A DNA stretch of 22,357 nt from a virus (IMGVR_UViG_3300022894_000039:1-22357), one strand, 5' to 3'; shown: positions 5,839 to 12,218, counted from the first letter of the stretch. A program made the numbers and translations. Notes: generated by a model from the letters alone, not told the origin.

Positions 5839-6197
5839 ACCGCCCTACCAGGATCGCATTTATAGGCTGGATCGTGGCGTTAATCGCCGTCAGCTGGACA
5901 TCGGCCGCTCAGCCGCAAGAAAACGCTGCTGCTCGCGTAAGAAAACAATTTGATGACTGCTTTTATGCAGCTGTGGGCCAGCAATGGAAAACAAACTTCA
6001 ATATGGACCCGAATATCGCCTCAGAGAACGCATTTTTGGCCTGCGCCACCGAAGAGCAAGCAATGTATGCCGTTTTAGGGTTAGCGGGGATAAGCCCGCA
6101 ACAGGCGCAAGCGACGGTTGTTGGCGTTAAGATAAAGCTCAAGCGCGCAATCCGCGAGGTAAGCGCAGATCCTCCCGCCCGCCAAAAGCAAAAATAA
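5835..6197 (+). CDS. Exported hypothetical protein (120 aa), possible lysogenic conversion gene
   Basis: The ATG overlaps the repressor stop as ATGA. The N-terminus is a signal peptide: MNRPTRIAF, a hydrophobic IGWIVALIAVSW core, and TSAAQP as a likely cleavage zone near residue 25. The mature part has two cysteines (DDCFYAAVG and FLACATEE), which could form a disulfide in the periplasm, and a helical ISPQQAQATVVGVKIKLKRA end. It is cotranscribed with the repressor and ends before a strong terminator, so it would be expressed in lysogens. A host-surface or superinfection effect is possible; no family is recognised. Confidence 0.7.
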   Translation: MNRPTRIAFIGWIVALIAVSWTSAAQPQENAAARVRKQFDDCFYAAVGQQWKTNFNMDPNIASENAFLACATEEQAMYAVLGLAGISPQQAQATVVGVKIKLKRAIREVSADPPARQKQK

Positions 6198-6218
6198 AGC
6201 TAGGCCACACCCGTTAAG

Positions 6219-6241
6219 CCCCGGATTCGTCCGGGGTTTTT
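6219..6241 (+). terminator. Intrinsic terminator after the repressor operon
   Basis: A 7-bp perfect stem CCCCGGA / TCCGGGG closes a TTCG tetraloop and is followed by TTTTT. It starts 22 bases after the stop of the exported-protein gene and separates the repressor transcript from the rightward early promoter region. Confidence 0.9.
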
Positions 6242-6257
6242 CTGTGCCAAAATATTT

Positions 6258-6310
6258 GTTTCCGAACTGGCAACATTTCTATTGACGTTCTGTTTCCAAT
6301 CTGGCAACGT
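6258..6310 (+). promoter_or_regulatory. Early rightward promoter with two operators
   Basis: GTTTCCGAACTGGCAAC (6258-6274) and GTTTCCAATCTGGCAAC (6292-6308) are the same operator family as between the divergent HTH genes; the second is the exact reverse complement of the copy at 5428-5444. TTGACG (6282-6287) lies between them, four bases before the second operator, exactly as in the leftward HTH promoter. The -10 is not obvious (CAACGT at 17 spacing). Bound repressor would block the recombination operon that starts at 6357. Confidence 0.65.
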
Positions 6311-6356
6311 CCTCTCCATCGGAACGGCGAACACAGCCAACAGATGGAGACCGAAA

Positions 6357-6554
6357 ATGATGAGCTACACAATCGAAGAGGCCCGCAGGATTATTGCCGA
6401 TGCCGGCTTTATTGCGCGTGTGTCGCCCAACAGCTTGGGCCTCGTCGTCTATGAAGGTGATGTCGATCAGCCCGGCACTTGGACTGAAATCTCGCGCATC
6501 GCGATCTGGAACGAGCGTGTTTCGTCCGGCTCCCTTCATCAATTTTCCGCCTAA
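6357..6554 (+). CDS. Small hypothetical early protein (65 aa)
   Basis: This is the first gene of the rightward early operon. The ATG at 6357 is followed by a second ATG, either of which can serve, behind a GGAGACC ribosome site. The protein begins MMSYTIEEARRIIADAGFIA and continues SPNSLGLVVYEGDV and WTEISRIAIWNE, a small mixed alpha/beta pattern. No family is recognised. Its initiation region is repeated almost exactly before the next gene, which suggests that the two genes are expressed at similar levels or arose through a local duplication of the leader. Confidence 0.7.
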   Translation: MMSYTIEEARRIIADAGFIARVSPNSLGLVVYEGDVDQPGTWTEISRIAIWNERVSSGSLHQFSA

Positions 6555-6586
6555 CCACTTCACCAGCCAGCGATGGGAGACCGAAA

Positions 6587-6805
6587 ATGACCCCGCTTTA
6601 TTTTATCGAGATTTCCGGTCTGAAAATTCGCGGCAAGTGGTTCCTTGAATGCGACCGCGACGAAACCCGCATGGACGTGATCGAGACTGTCCGCCTCTAC
6701 GGCAAGCAGGTCATCAAGGTTCTTGAAGTGATCGAGGACGAAGGCTCCTGCCGGGACGTGACCGAGGAGTTCCAGAGCGCGGCGAACATGCTCGAGGTGG
6801 CATGA
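6587..6805 (+). CDS. Small hypothetical early protein (72 aa)
   Basis: The ATG at 6587 follows a GGGAGACCGAAA leader. The protein begins MTPLYFIEISGLKIRGKWFL and has an acidic middle (DRDETRMDVIETVRLYGKQV) followed by VLEVIEDEGSCRDVTEEF. It looks like a compact, acidic alpha/beta protein. The pattern is familiar from rhizobial phage early regions but has no assigned role. Its stop overlaps the start of the next gene. An acidic small protein in a recombination operon could be a nuclease inhibitor or DNA mimic, but nothing in the sequence shows that. Confidence 0.7.
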   Translation: MTPLYFIEISGLKIRGKWFLECDRDETRMDVIETVRLYGKQVIKVLEVIEDEGSCRDVTEEFQSAANMLEVA

Positions 6806-6990
6806 TGGGCATTACCTCCATGTCCGCCGCGGGCGAGCGCGAAACAGCGCTGATGAACTTCTATTCCGCAGAACGTCGCGCTGGCGCAACTCCGCTTGAA
6901 GCAAACGAGCGGCTGCACTTTTTCGCGAAAAGGCTGGATGCACTTTACGAGCGCCAGCAGGCCGCAGTCAAAAAGGAAATCGAGCGATGA
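6802..6990 (+). CDS. Small helical early protein (62 aa)
   Basis: The ATGATG at 6802 overlaps the previous stop. The protein begins MMGITSMSAAGERETALMNF and is mostly helical, with EANERLHFFAKRLDALYERQ in the second half. It is coupled to the ERF gene by a four-base ATGA overlap at 6987. A helical adaptor for the recombination proteins is possible from its place, but no domain is recognised. Internal start ATGs (MSAAGE at 6820) are also possible. Confidence 0.6.
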   Translation: MMGITSMSAAGERETALMNFYSAERRAGATPLEANERLHFFAKRLDALYERQQAAVKKEIER

Positions 6991-7718
6991 ACGCAGTCGA
7001 GAAAATCCAGAACGAACCCGCCCCGCTTGTCGCCGTCACTCCCATGGAGATGTTGAACCGGGCGGTTTCCTCCGGCGCCAGCCTCGATATGGTCGAGAAG
7101 CTGATGGTGCTGCAGGAGAAGTGGGAAAAGAGCCAAGCCCGGAAGGCGTTCGACAATGCAATGGCAGACGCGAAGGCTGAAATCCCCACTATCACCAAGA
7201 ACCGGGAGGTTGATTTCACTTCAGCCAAGGGTCGCACCCACTATCGGTACGAGGATTTGGGCGAGATCGCCCGTGTCGTTAGCCCGATCCTGGCGAAGCA
7301 TGGTCTTTCCTACCGTTACCGGACAACCTCGCATGTCAATGAGCCGGTCACGGTCACTTGCATCGTATCACATCGCGACGGGCATTTCGAGGAAAACACG
7401 CTCTGCGCTGGCCGCGACGAGAGCGGCAACAAGAACAGCATTCAGGCAATCGGATCGACCTCGACCTATTTGCAGAGGATGACGCTAAAGGCTGCGCTCG
7501 GTCTGGCCGTGTCGAACGATGACGATGCAAAGGCGGCCGGCGCCAGCGAAGAAATCAGCCTCGAACAGGTTGAGCAGCTTGTGGCGCTTGCCGATGAGGT
7601 TGGCGCCGACAAGGAAGCCTTCTGCCGATACTTCAAGGTTGATGGCTTTGCCAATATCACCACCAAGGATTTTCCCCGCGCCATCGCAGCGCTCAACAAA
7701 AAGAGGGCCGCGAAGTGA
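6987..7718 (+). CDS. erf: ERF-family single-strand annealing recombinase
   Basis: A 243-residue protein. Residues about 40-180 match the ERF family: an N-terminal VEKLMVLQEKWEKSQARKAF region, then THYRYEDLGEIARVVSPILA, KHGLSYRYRTT, and the diagnostic GSTSTYLQRMTLKAALGLA near 156-174. An acidic segment (SNDDDAK) and a C-terminal helical domain (190-240) follow, as in P22 Erf. ERF proteins anneal complementary single strands and work in the cytoplasm with a partner exonuclease during phage recombination and genome circularisation. The partner exonuclease is encoded directly downstream with a GTGA overlap, which makes a Red-like pair. The length is normal for the family. Confidence 0.9.
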   Translation: MNAVEKIQNEPAPLVAVTPMEMLNRAVSSGASLDMVEKLMVLQEKWEKSQARKAFDNAMADAKAEIPTITKNREVDFTSAKGRTHYRYEDLGEIARVVSPILAKHGLSYRYRTTSHVNEPVTVTCIVSHRDGHFEENTLCAGRDESGNKNSIQAIGSTSTYLQRMTLKAALGLAVSNDDDAKAAGASEEISLEQVEQLVALADEVGADKEAFCRYFKVDGFANITTKDFPRAIAALNKKRAAK

Positions 7719-8353
7719 CCGAAGAAATCATCCAAGGCTCGGACGAATGGAAGGCCTTGCGGCTTGGTAAGGTGACGGCTTCTCGCGTCGCTGACGTGAT
7801 CGCCAAGACCAAGAGCGGGTATAGCGCCGGCCGTGCGAACTACGCTGCCCAGCTCATTGCCGAGCGCCTGACTGGCACGGTTGCGGAGTCCTACACGAAC
7901 GCGGCCATGCAGCACGGCACCGAGACCGAGCCGGAAGCGCGTGCAGCGTATGAGTTCTACCAGGGTGTAACCGTAAAGGAGGTGGCTTTCGTTCCGCACC
8001 CGAAGATCGACCAAGCTGGTTGCTCCCCAGACGGCTTGGTTGATGATGACGGCTTGGTTGAGATCAAGTGTCCCCAGACTGCTACCCACCTGGAAACGCT
8101 CCTCGGCCAAGCCGTGCCATCAAAGTACGAAACTCAAATGCAGTTTCAGATGGCCTGCACGGGCCGTAGCTACTGCGATTTTGTCTCTTACGATCCCCGG
8201 ATGCCGGAGAACATGCGCCTGTTTATCAAGCGCGTGCCCCGCGATGACAAGCGGATAGCAGAACTGGAAACCGAGATTGCCGCGTTTCTCCTCGAACTGG
8301 CGGTCAAGCTCTCGCAGCTCAATAGCCTCTATGGCGAGAAAGAAGCAGCATGA
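7715..8353 (+). CDS. YqaJ/lambda-exonuclease-type 5'-3' exonuclease
   Basis: A 212-residue protein starting at GTG 7715 and overlapping the ERF stop as GTGA. The fold is the PD-(D/E)XK nuclease of the YqaJ viral recombinase family: IIQGSDEWKALRLGKVTASR at the N-terminus, HGTETEPEA (metal-binding Glu near 72-74), SPDGLVDDDG (Asp106), EIKCP (Glu117, Lys119) and a QMQFQMA motif near 141-147. All expected catalytic residues are present. It would degrade one strand from double-strand ends and load the ERF annealing protein. It is coupled to the NinB gene by ATGA. The length is typical. Confidence 0.9.
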   Translation: MTEEIIQGSDEWKALRLGKVTASRVADVIAKTKSGYSAGRANYAAQLIAERLTGTVAESYTNAAMQHGTETEPEARAAYEFYQGVTVKEVAFVPHPKIDQAGCSPDGLVDDDGLVEIKCPQTATHLETLLGQAVPSKYETQMQFQMACTGRSYCDFVSYDPRMPENMRLFIKRVPRDDKRIAELETEIAAFLLELAVKLSQLNSLYGEKEAA

Positions 8354-8739
8354 GCCGGGAAGTTGTCGAGATCAGGGATGAGCTTGACCGCCGCAAGATA
8401 GCCGGCTGGGCAGCGCGCGTGCCGATAGGAACAACGGTCGAGTTTCGCGCGCCGAGGCGATCAAGCGACCAAAACAACCTGCTTTGGTCCCTCCTCGGTC
8501 AGATCAGCAAGCAAGTCGATTGGTATGGCCAGAAGCTCACCAGTGAGGATTGGAAGGACGTTATGAGCGCATCTTTGCGCCGCGCGCGCGTTGTTCCTGG
8601 CATCGACGCTGGCAGCTTCGTACCGCTTGGAATGAGAACGTCGCAGATGACCAAGCAGGAATTAGCCGACTTGGTTGAGCTTATTTATGCCTTCGGCGCC
8701 GAGCATGGCGTCAAGTTTCGCGAATTGGAAATGGCATGA
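8350..8739 (+). CDS. ninB: NinB-family recombination mediator
   Basis: A 129-residue protein matching the NinB/Orf family of phage recombination proteins, with FRAPRRSSDQNNLLWSLLGQ, TSEDWKDVMSASLRRARVVP, and a C-terminal TSQMTKQELADLVELIYAFG followed by EHGVKF. In lambda, NinB (Orf) replaces host RecFOR by binding SSB and single-stranded DNA and helping strand exchange. It directly follows the ERF and exonuclease genes and completes a Red-like set. The start at 8350 overlaps the exonuclease stop. All conserved blocks are present and the length is close to that of lambda Orf. Confidence 0.88.
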   Translation: MSREVVEIRDELDRRKIAGWAARVPIGTTVEFRAPRRSSDQNNLLWSLLGQISKQVDWYGQKLTSEDWKDVMSASLRRARVVPGIDAGSFVPLGMRTSQMTKQELADLVELIYAFGAEHGVKFRELEMA

Positions 8740-9119
8740 CCAGAGAACTCCCGGAATGGATCGGAAAGACAGATGACAGCGCAGTTCCGCCTCGCGTCCG
8801 TGTCCGTATCTTCGACCGATACGATGGCTGCTGCCAATGCGGCTGCAACCGCAAGATCATGGCTGGCGAGAGCTGGGATGCCGAGGACACGATAGCAATC
8901 ATCAATGGGGGTCAGCGCCGGGAATCGAACCTTAAGCCTTGGCTGAGCGAACACCATCCGAAAAAGACCGCGCTGGACGTTGCCGAGAAATCGCGCGTCT
9001 ATCGCAAGCGCGCGAAATTCCTGGGTGTGATGCCCAAGCGCCAGAAGATTCAATCTGCCGGCTTCCGCAAGGCAGCTCCGCAAAGAACCGCATCGCGGCC
9101 GATAGAAAGGCGCACATGA
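8736..9119 (+). CDS. HNH-type nuclease-like protein with altered active site
   Basis: A 127-residue protein with the layout of small phage HNH endonucleases: VPPRVRVRIFDRYDGCCQCG (Cys32, Cys33, Cys35, Cys37), then ESWDAEDTIAIINGG, ESNLKPWL (Asn65) and HHPKKTALD (His73/74), followed by a basic C-terminal tail. In related proteins the segment WDxDH supplies the catalytic histidine; here the same place reads WDAED, so the histidine is an aspartate (residue 51). The asparagine and last histidine remain. It may be inactive, use a different residue, or act only as a DNA-binding protein. It is coupled by ATGA to both neighbours at the end of the recombination cluster. Confidence 0.75.
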   Translation: MTRELPEWIGKTDDSAVPPRVRVRIFDRYDGCCQCGCNRKIMAGESWDAEDTIAIINGGQRRESNLKPWLSEHHPKKTALDVAEKSRVYRKRAKFLGVMPKRQKIQSAGFRKAAPQRTASRPIERRT

Positions 9120-9295
9120 CATCCGGAACGCGCCTGATGCTGTTCTCGATCCTGGGTTTTGCAGCGCTTCTGACGCTGACATTTAATCCACCGAAGTTTG
9201 AGGCTGATAACTTCATCTGCCACCACGAACCTTCATGCTGTGATGAAGGAAAGCATTTCTTGCACAAGTATGATTGCGAACGAGGGAAAAATTGA
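9116..9295 (+). CDS. Small cysteine-rich membrane or exported protein (59 aa)
   Basis: The ATG overlaps the HNH stop as ATGA. The N-terminus MTSGTRLMLF is followed by a hydrophobic ILGFAALLTLTF stretch, which could be a signal peptide or a single membrane anchor. The rest contains four cysteines (FICHHEPSCCDEGKHF and KYDCERGKN), a likely disulfide or metal-binding pattern. The end of this gene is duplicated at 9527-9568. Its own stop overlaps the next ATG as TGATG. No family is recognised. Confidence 0.6.
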   Translation: MTSGTRLMLFSILGFAALLTLTFNPPKFEADNFICHHEPSCCDEGKHFLHKYDCERGKN

Positions 9296-9525
9296 TGTCT
9301 AGAACCCTAACGAAGAACGGGGCCTGTCAGAAGGTAGCCAAAAGTCTCCGGGAGTTTGGGTATCCGGATTGTACATCGGATATGATCCGAGACTGTCTGG
9401 ATGCGTGGCTCGTAGGGAAGCGCGATCTTGACTTGCCGCACGGCGTCATTGGAGCATTCGCCAGCCGTCAGTTTGACGAAGTGGAAAACGCCAGTCCCGG
9501 CGTGCTTGCATCCCTAAAGGACTGA
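9295..9525 (+). CDS. Hypothetical rhizobial-phage-type protein (76 aa)
   Basis: The ATG at 9295 is the reading frame's second start; an upstream ATG at 9274 is inside the previous gene, and the TGATG junction supports 9295. The protein begins MSRTLTKNGACQKVAKSLRE and contains FGYPDCTSDMIRDCLDAWLV followed by DLPHGVIGAFASRQFDE. The combination of VAKSLREFGYPD, a DAW helix and LPHGVIG is one I recognise from many uncharacterised proteins in rhizobial prophages. The function is unknown. It is predicted cytoplasmic and helical. Confidence 0.7.
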   Translation: MSRTLTKNGACQKVAKSLREFGYPDCTSDMIRDCLDAWLVGKRDLDLPHGVIGAFASRQFDEVENASPGVLASLKD

Positions 9526-9526
9526 A

Positions 9527-9568
9527 GGAAAGCACTATCTGCATAAATACGATTGTGAGGGGAAGTGA
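9527..9568 (+). pseudogene. Remnant copy of the 3' end of the cysteine-rich gene
   Basis: In frame this stretch reads GKHYLHKYDCEGK and then stops, nearly the same as the last 15 codons of the gene at 9116-9295 (GKHFLHKYDCERGKN). It begins two bases after the stop of the 76-residue gene and has no start codon, so it is a fossil of a duplicated gene. Its GAGGGG bases now serve as the ribosome site of the next gene. Confidence 0.7.
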
Positions 9569-9569
9569 T

Positions 9570-9749
9570 GTGAGACGAGCAATAGCACTTTGGATTTGCC
9601 CCGCACTGCGCGACGAAATTGCGGCGCTACAATCCGGAAACACGATATGCGTCCATGAGCGGGACCTATTGAGAGATATCGTTCGTGAAATGAGTGATCC
9701 GGTGCCGGAGATCGGAGATGGCAGACGCTATCTTAGAGGCGCCTCCTAA
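9570..9749 (+). CDS. Small hypothetical protein (59 aa), GTG start
   Basis: The GTG at 9570 has an excellent GAGGGGAAG ribosome site 5-10 bases upstream; an in-frame GTG at 9555 would overlap that site. The protein begins VRRAIALWICPALRDEIAAL and continues GNTICVHERDLLRDIVREMS, with a single cysteine pair spaced far apart. It looks like a small helical protein. No family is recognised. It is the last gene before a 100-base gap that I cannot assign to a gene with confidence (a 30-codon frame at 9753-9845 is weak). Confidence 0.55.
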   Translation: MRRAIALWICPALRDEIAALQSGNTICVHERDLLRDIVREMSDPVPEIGDGRRYLRGAS

Positions 9750-9849
9750 CCGATGACAAATCACCGAACCAGAGAACCCGCGTCGATACCTGTCGGTCAT
9801 CAGGGACCGATGATGGGTCGAGAGATGACCGAACATCGAGGATGACAAA

Positions 9850-10344
9850 ATGAGCGGATTTGAGCCCGACACAAAAGAAGGCGTCCAAGCCGAGATAGAT
9901 TATTTCGAGAGTCACGCGCCGCAGTTTGCTGCCGCCCACCAAAGCATCGTTAGAGACGTTCTGAGCGACGACCAGCTTTGCAACGAAATAGACGACCTCA
10001 CCACGCTTGAAAGTGGCTTGCAGTCGAAGGTGGCTGCCGTCCGAAGGGCCAAAGGGGATTGCAAGAAGGAACGCATCCGGCGCGGGCTCCTGACGCGAAC
10101 TGTCAGCGACCATGCGCTTGTCCGGTATCTTGAGCGCTGCAAGGGCTTCGACATGGAGACGTTTCGCGATGAACTGCGAAGGATGGTTGACGAGTCCGCA
10201 CCGTCAAAGGATGGCGAATGCCTCCTGCACCCAACGGGCACGGGCCTAATCGTGGGCCAGGACGGCCAGATCGTGACCGTCTTAGGAGCGGATCAAATCA
10301 GGCGATGGACGACCAGCAAAACATATACCGGGAGCGCGACATGA
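9850..10344 (+). CDS. Hypothetical phage protein (164 aa)
   Basis: The ATG at 9850 follows GAGGATGAC. The N-terminal 95 residues are acidic and helical (EGVQAEIDYFESHAPQFAAA, then DDQLCNEIDDLTTLESGLQS). The C-terminal part reads VSDHALVRYLERCKGFDMET, FRDELRRMV and HPTGTGLIVGQDGQIVTVLG. The SDHALVRYLERxxGFD helix followed by a GLIVxxDGxIVTVL strand pair is a recurring pattern in rhizobial phages, reminiscent of the RelE-like or DUF4258-like small alpha/beta folds, though I cannot confirm the family. It begins the accessory stretch and is coupled to the next gene by ATGA. Confidence 0.65.
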   Translation: MSGFEPDTKEGVQAEIDYFESHAPQFAAAHQSIVRDVLSDDQLCNEIDDLTTLESGLQSKVAAVRRAKGDCKKERIRRGLLTRTVSDHALVRYLERCKGFDMETFRDELRRMVDESAPSKDGECLLHPTGTGLIVGQDGQIVTVLGADQIRRWTTSKTYTGSAT

Positions 10345-10541
10345 GCGAGTTGGATCAGGCCTTAGAGCATCTCGGAAACGTCTTATATTTTGTTGCTGAT
10401 ATCCATCCTGACGACCGCAACGATGCAATCGACGCCGCGCTAGCGTTTTACAACGCAAAGCGGCCAGATCAGAAGGTTCAGCCATCTAATTTTGGCTACC
10501 AGCGCATTCAGCACCCGCACTGGGCGCCACCCCATTCCTGA
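10341..10541 (+). CDS. Small hypothetical protein (66 aa)
   Basis: The ATG at 10341 overlaps the previous stop; a longer frame from 10218 lies within the upstream gene. The protein begins MSELDQALEHLGNVLYFVAD and continues IHPDDRNDAIDAALAFYNAK, two helices with an acidic character, then a polar tail ending HPHWAPPHS. No family is recognised. The first helix pair is similar in style to small phage helical proteins of unknown role. Confidence 0.6.
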   Translation: MSELDQALEHLGNVLYFVADIHPDDRNDAIDAALAFYNAKRPDQKVQPSNFGYQRIQHPHWAPPHS

Positions 10542-10576
10542 CCGACGATAGAACCCGAGAACTGGCGAGGACTCTC

Positions 10577-10774
10577 ATGAGCGATACCAAGTGTCAGGAC
10601 AAGAGCGGGGATGACGTAGCCGCCAGCGGTTCAACGCTAGCCGAGCGCATGAAGGCGTGCGCTTTTTACGATTTTGATTCAATCGAAATGGTCGAATGCA
10701 AATGGGCGATGTGGGAGGAAATACTCAATTTCGTATCCCGCGCCGCCCTCTCGCAGACAGAGGCAGAACGATGA
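10577..10774 (+). CDS. Small acidic hypothetical protein (65 aa)
   Basis: The ATG at 10577 follows GAGGA in a 35-base gap. The protein begins MSDTKCQDKSGDDVAASGST and continues LAERMKACAFYDFDSIEMVE, CKWAMWEEILNFVSRAALSQ. Three cysteines are present without a CxxC pair. Acidic composition and two short helices are all that can be seen. It overlaps the next start by four bases. The function is unknown. Confidence 0.55.
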   Translation: MSDTKCQDKSGDDVAASGSTLAERMKACAFYDFDSIEMVECKWAMWEEILNFVSRAALSQTEAER

Positions 10775-10959
10775 CGGATACTCGATTATCTCCTGGCACC
10801 GTGGACCCTCTGTGCAGGCGGAGGGGTGCAAGCTGGTGTGAAGCGTGCGGAGCACTGCCGGCAGAAAAATGCATCAAGGGCGGGCCGATAGAAAAATACC
10901 CCAACCGTCGATACTGCAAGGACGACCAATCTTGCTGCGACTTTTGCTGCGGGAACTGA
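10771..10959 (+). CDS. Small cysteine-rich zinc-finger-like protein (62 aa)
   Basis: The ATG at 10771 overlaps the previous stop as ATGA. The protein contains WCEACGALPAEKC near residues 22-34 and YCKDDQSCCDFCC near the C-terminus, eight cysteines in total, which suggests a compact zinc-binding fold. The same CxxC style is found in several neighbours. No specific family is recognised. The spacing of the cysteine groups would allow one or two zinc sites; DNA, RNA or protein binding is possible. Confidence 0.6.
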   Translation: MTDTRLSPGTVDPLCRRRGASWCEACGALPAEKCIKGGPIEKYPNRRYCKDDQSCCDFCCGN

Positions 10960-10962
10960 CCA

Positions 10963-11208
10963 ATGGATAAGGAAATGCAACGCGCGCTGATGTTGGACGC
11001 TGAGAAGCTGGGCCACTTGACCGGCGAGGATCACACGCCAGAGTTTCTGTTCGAATGTGAAGCCTGCGGCGGCCAAGGCTACATTGCCCTCACCGTCCAC
11101 GTTTACGAGGCCGGCTGCGGTTTTAGCCACCCGGACGTTGAGGAGGTCCGCTGCGGGGCGTGCGGCGGCATCGGCTGGTTCGTTGGAGAAGCGGAGGGCG
11201 ACCGATGA
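10963..11208 (+). CDS. DnaJ-like zinc-finger protein (81 aa), copy 1
   Basis: After a polar N-terminus (MDKEMQRALMLDAEKLGHLT) the protein has CEACGGQGYI (Cys32, Cys35), Cys52 in YEAGCGFSH, and CGACGGIGWF (Cys64, Cys67). The CxxCxGxG repeats resemble the zinc-binding centre of DnaJ, but only two of the four repeats are present and no J domain exists. A close paralogue is encoded at 12595-12843. The shared part covers about 50 residues and the same tail, GEAEGDR here and SEAEADR there. The stop overlaps the next ATG. Nucleic-acid or protein binding is likely; a chaperone role is not supported. Confidence 0.7.
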   Translation: MDKEMQRALMLDAEKLGHLTGEDHTPEFLFECEACGGQGYIALTVHVYEAGCGFSHPDVEEVRCGACGGIGWFVGEAEGDR

Positions 11209-11930
11209 TCGCGGAACTACTGGAGAAGTTTGCCAAGAATGCCGATCGATACGAGATCGGAGCGCCTGAAACCGCAGATGAGTTTCAGGTTTATGTGTCT
11301 CTAGGAGACTGCCGAAAAGCCCGCGCGCTGCTCCGCTCTGGTGGTGTTGCCCAAGCTGCGCCAGAGCCGGCCCCGAGCGCGCCGGATAGGTCGGCGGCGT
11401 CAATTGAGGCTGATGTTCAAACAGCGGTCTTGATAAAGTTGTCCTCAACTGAAGAGGATGACATTGATTTTGTGCTTCGGTCGTTAGTTGATAGCAAGGT
11501 TGATCCCACGTTCAATCGAGGTGTTATAGCTGGATTTCGGCGGCAACTTATTGCTGTCGCTGCGTCCGAGGCATTCCTCTACGCCGTCCCGCCCTCCCCT
11601 GTAGCGGGAGAGTGGCAGCCGATTGCTGATTTTGTCCCAGGGCACGATAACCCCAATGTTCTGGTGGTCGATCAAGGTAGCGTTTCCGAGGCTTACTACG
11701 ACGGAGAAAATGATAGCTGGTTCAAGGCCGGCAAAAACCCACACGACTTCGATTTTGTTTCCAGCGACGCTCTTTATCCATCGCATTGGATGCCCCTACC
11801 AGAGCCGCCGGCATCCACGGTGTCATCGACGACTAACGAGACCGAGCATGATCCGGGCTGTCAATCTGGCGATTTTGGGCCGTGCGATTGCTCTATGTCT
11901 CCGGCTCACCGAAACAGTGAGGCGGGATGA
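11205..11930 (+). CDS. DUF551-domain phage protein (241 aa)
   Basis: The ATG at 11205 overlaps the zinc-finger stop. The N-terminal part (1-50) is helical, MIAELLEKFAKNADRYEIGA then SLGDCRKARALLRSGGVAQA; a proline/alanine linker follows; residues 75-125 form another helical region. Residues 137-201 match the DUF551 pattern: WQPIADFVPGHDNPNVLVVD, EAYYDGENDSWF and a final SHWMPLPEPP. DUF551 is found in many phage early genes with unknown function. The C-terminal 35 residues carry a CQSGDFGPCDCS cysteine cluster. The protein is longer than usual for DUF551, so it appears to be a fusion of an N-terminal module with the domain. Confidence 0.7.
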   Translation: MIAELLEKFAKNADRYEIGAPETADEFQVYVSLGDCRKARALLRSGGVAQAAPEPAPSAPDRSAASIEADVQTAVLIKLSSTEEDDIDFVLRSLVDSKVDPTFNRGVIAGFRRQLIAVAASEAFLYAVPPSPVAGEWQPIADFVPGHDNPNVLVVDQGSVSEAYYDGENDSWFKAGKNPHDFDFVSSDALYPSHWMPLPEPPASTVSSTTNETEHDPGCQSGDFGPCDCSMSPAHRNSEAG

Positions 11931-11937
11931 CGCAGAT

Positions 11938-12102
11938 TCAGCGCTTCTTCTCCCGCCGGTTTAGTTCCTTCTCTACGGCCTCCCGTAGGAAATCCGAGCG
12001 CTTTTCGTTCGTATCCGGGTCTAGAACCCGATCAATGCGGTCGAGCGTGCCACCCGGAAACCTGGCTGGCATCTGCTCTTCGTTAATTTGTTTTCGTCCC
12101 AT
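11938..12102 (-). CDS. Ribbon-helix-helix transcription regulator (54 aa)
   Basis: The protein begins MGRKQINEEQMPARFPGGTL and continues DRIDRVLDPDTNEKRSDFLR, EAVEKELNRREKKR, the usual strand-helix-helix of CopG/Arc-type regulators: a QMPARF strand for DNA contact, then two helices. The start at 12102 is preferred to 12126, because the longer version would read through an operator and because a -10-like sequence lies just upstream. No ribosome site is visible, so the mRNA may be leaderless. It is the only leftward gene in this stretch and faces an array of GATATC-centred palindromes shared with the divergent operon at 12219. It probably represses both directions. Confidence 0.75.
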   Translation of the reverse strand: MGRKQINEEQMPARFPGGTLDRIDRVLDPDTNEKRSDFLREAVEKELNRREKKR

Positions 12103-12106
12103 GCGG

Positions 12107-12192
12107 GATATCTTAGATGATATCACGTATTGTTACAAGTGGCAAAATACATGATATCTCCTATTTACAATCCCAGAATAGATGATATCTTC
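12107..12192. promoter_or_regulatory. Divergent operator array of the RHH regulator
   Basis: Three copies of TAGATGATATC or TACATGATATC lie at 12114-12124, 12148-12158 and 12179-12189, with starts 34 and 31 bases apart, about three helical turns. Each is the left part of a 16-base imperfect palindrome around GATATC, the best being TAGATGATATCTTCTA. A fourth GATATC is at 12107-12112. Leftward, TTGTAA (12138-12133) and TAAGAT (12115-12110) are 17 bases apart; rightward, TTTACA (12164-12169) and TATCTT (12186-12191) are 16 apart. Operators overlap or flank both promoters. Confidence 0.6.
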
Positions 12193-12218
12193 TATTCATC
12201 AGCAAACGGGAGACAGAC

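Noticed and set aside
74-6356. GANTC (CcrM) sites in the main regulatory regions as support for GcrA-type control
   Set aside because: I found none in the promoter regions at 74-250, 4750-4940, 5420-5514 or 12103-12219; the GATTC near 6224 is within the terminator. The GcrA link therefore rests on the protein only.
7466-8110. Leftward open frame of 214 codons
   Set aside because: Opposite the clearly recognised ERF and YqaJ exonuclease genes; low-complexity Ser/Ala composition.
9753-9845. 30-codon frame between two genes
   Set aside because: Weak ribosome site and no recognisable pattern; the region also has simple GATGA-type repetition.
10786-11448. Leftward open frame of 220 codons
   Set aside because: Opposite three coupled genes with CxxC motifs that are supported by overlaps and paralogy.
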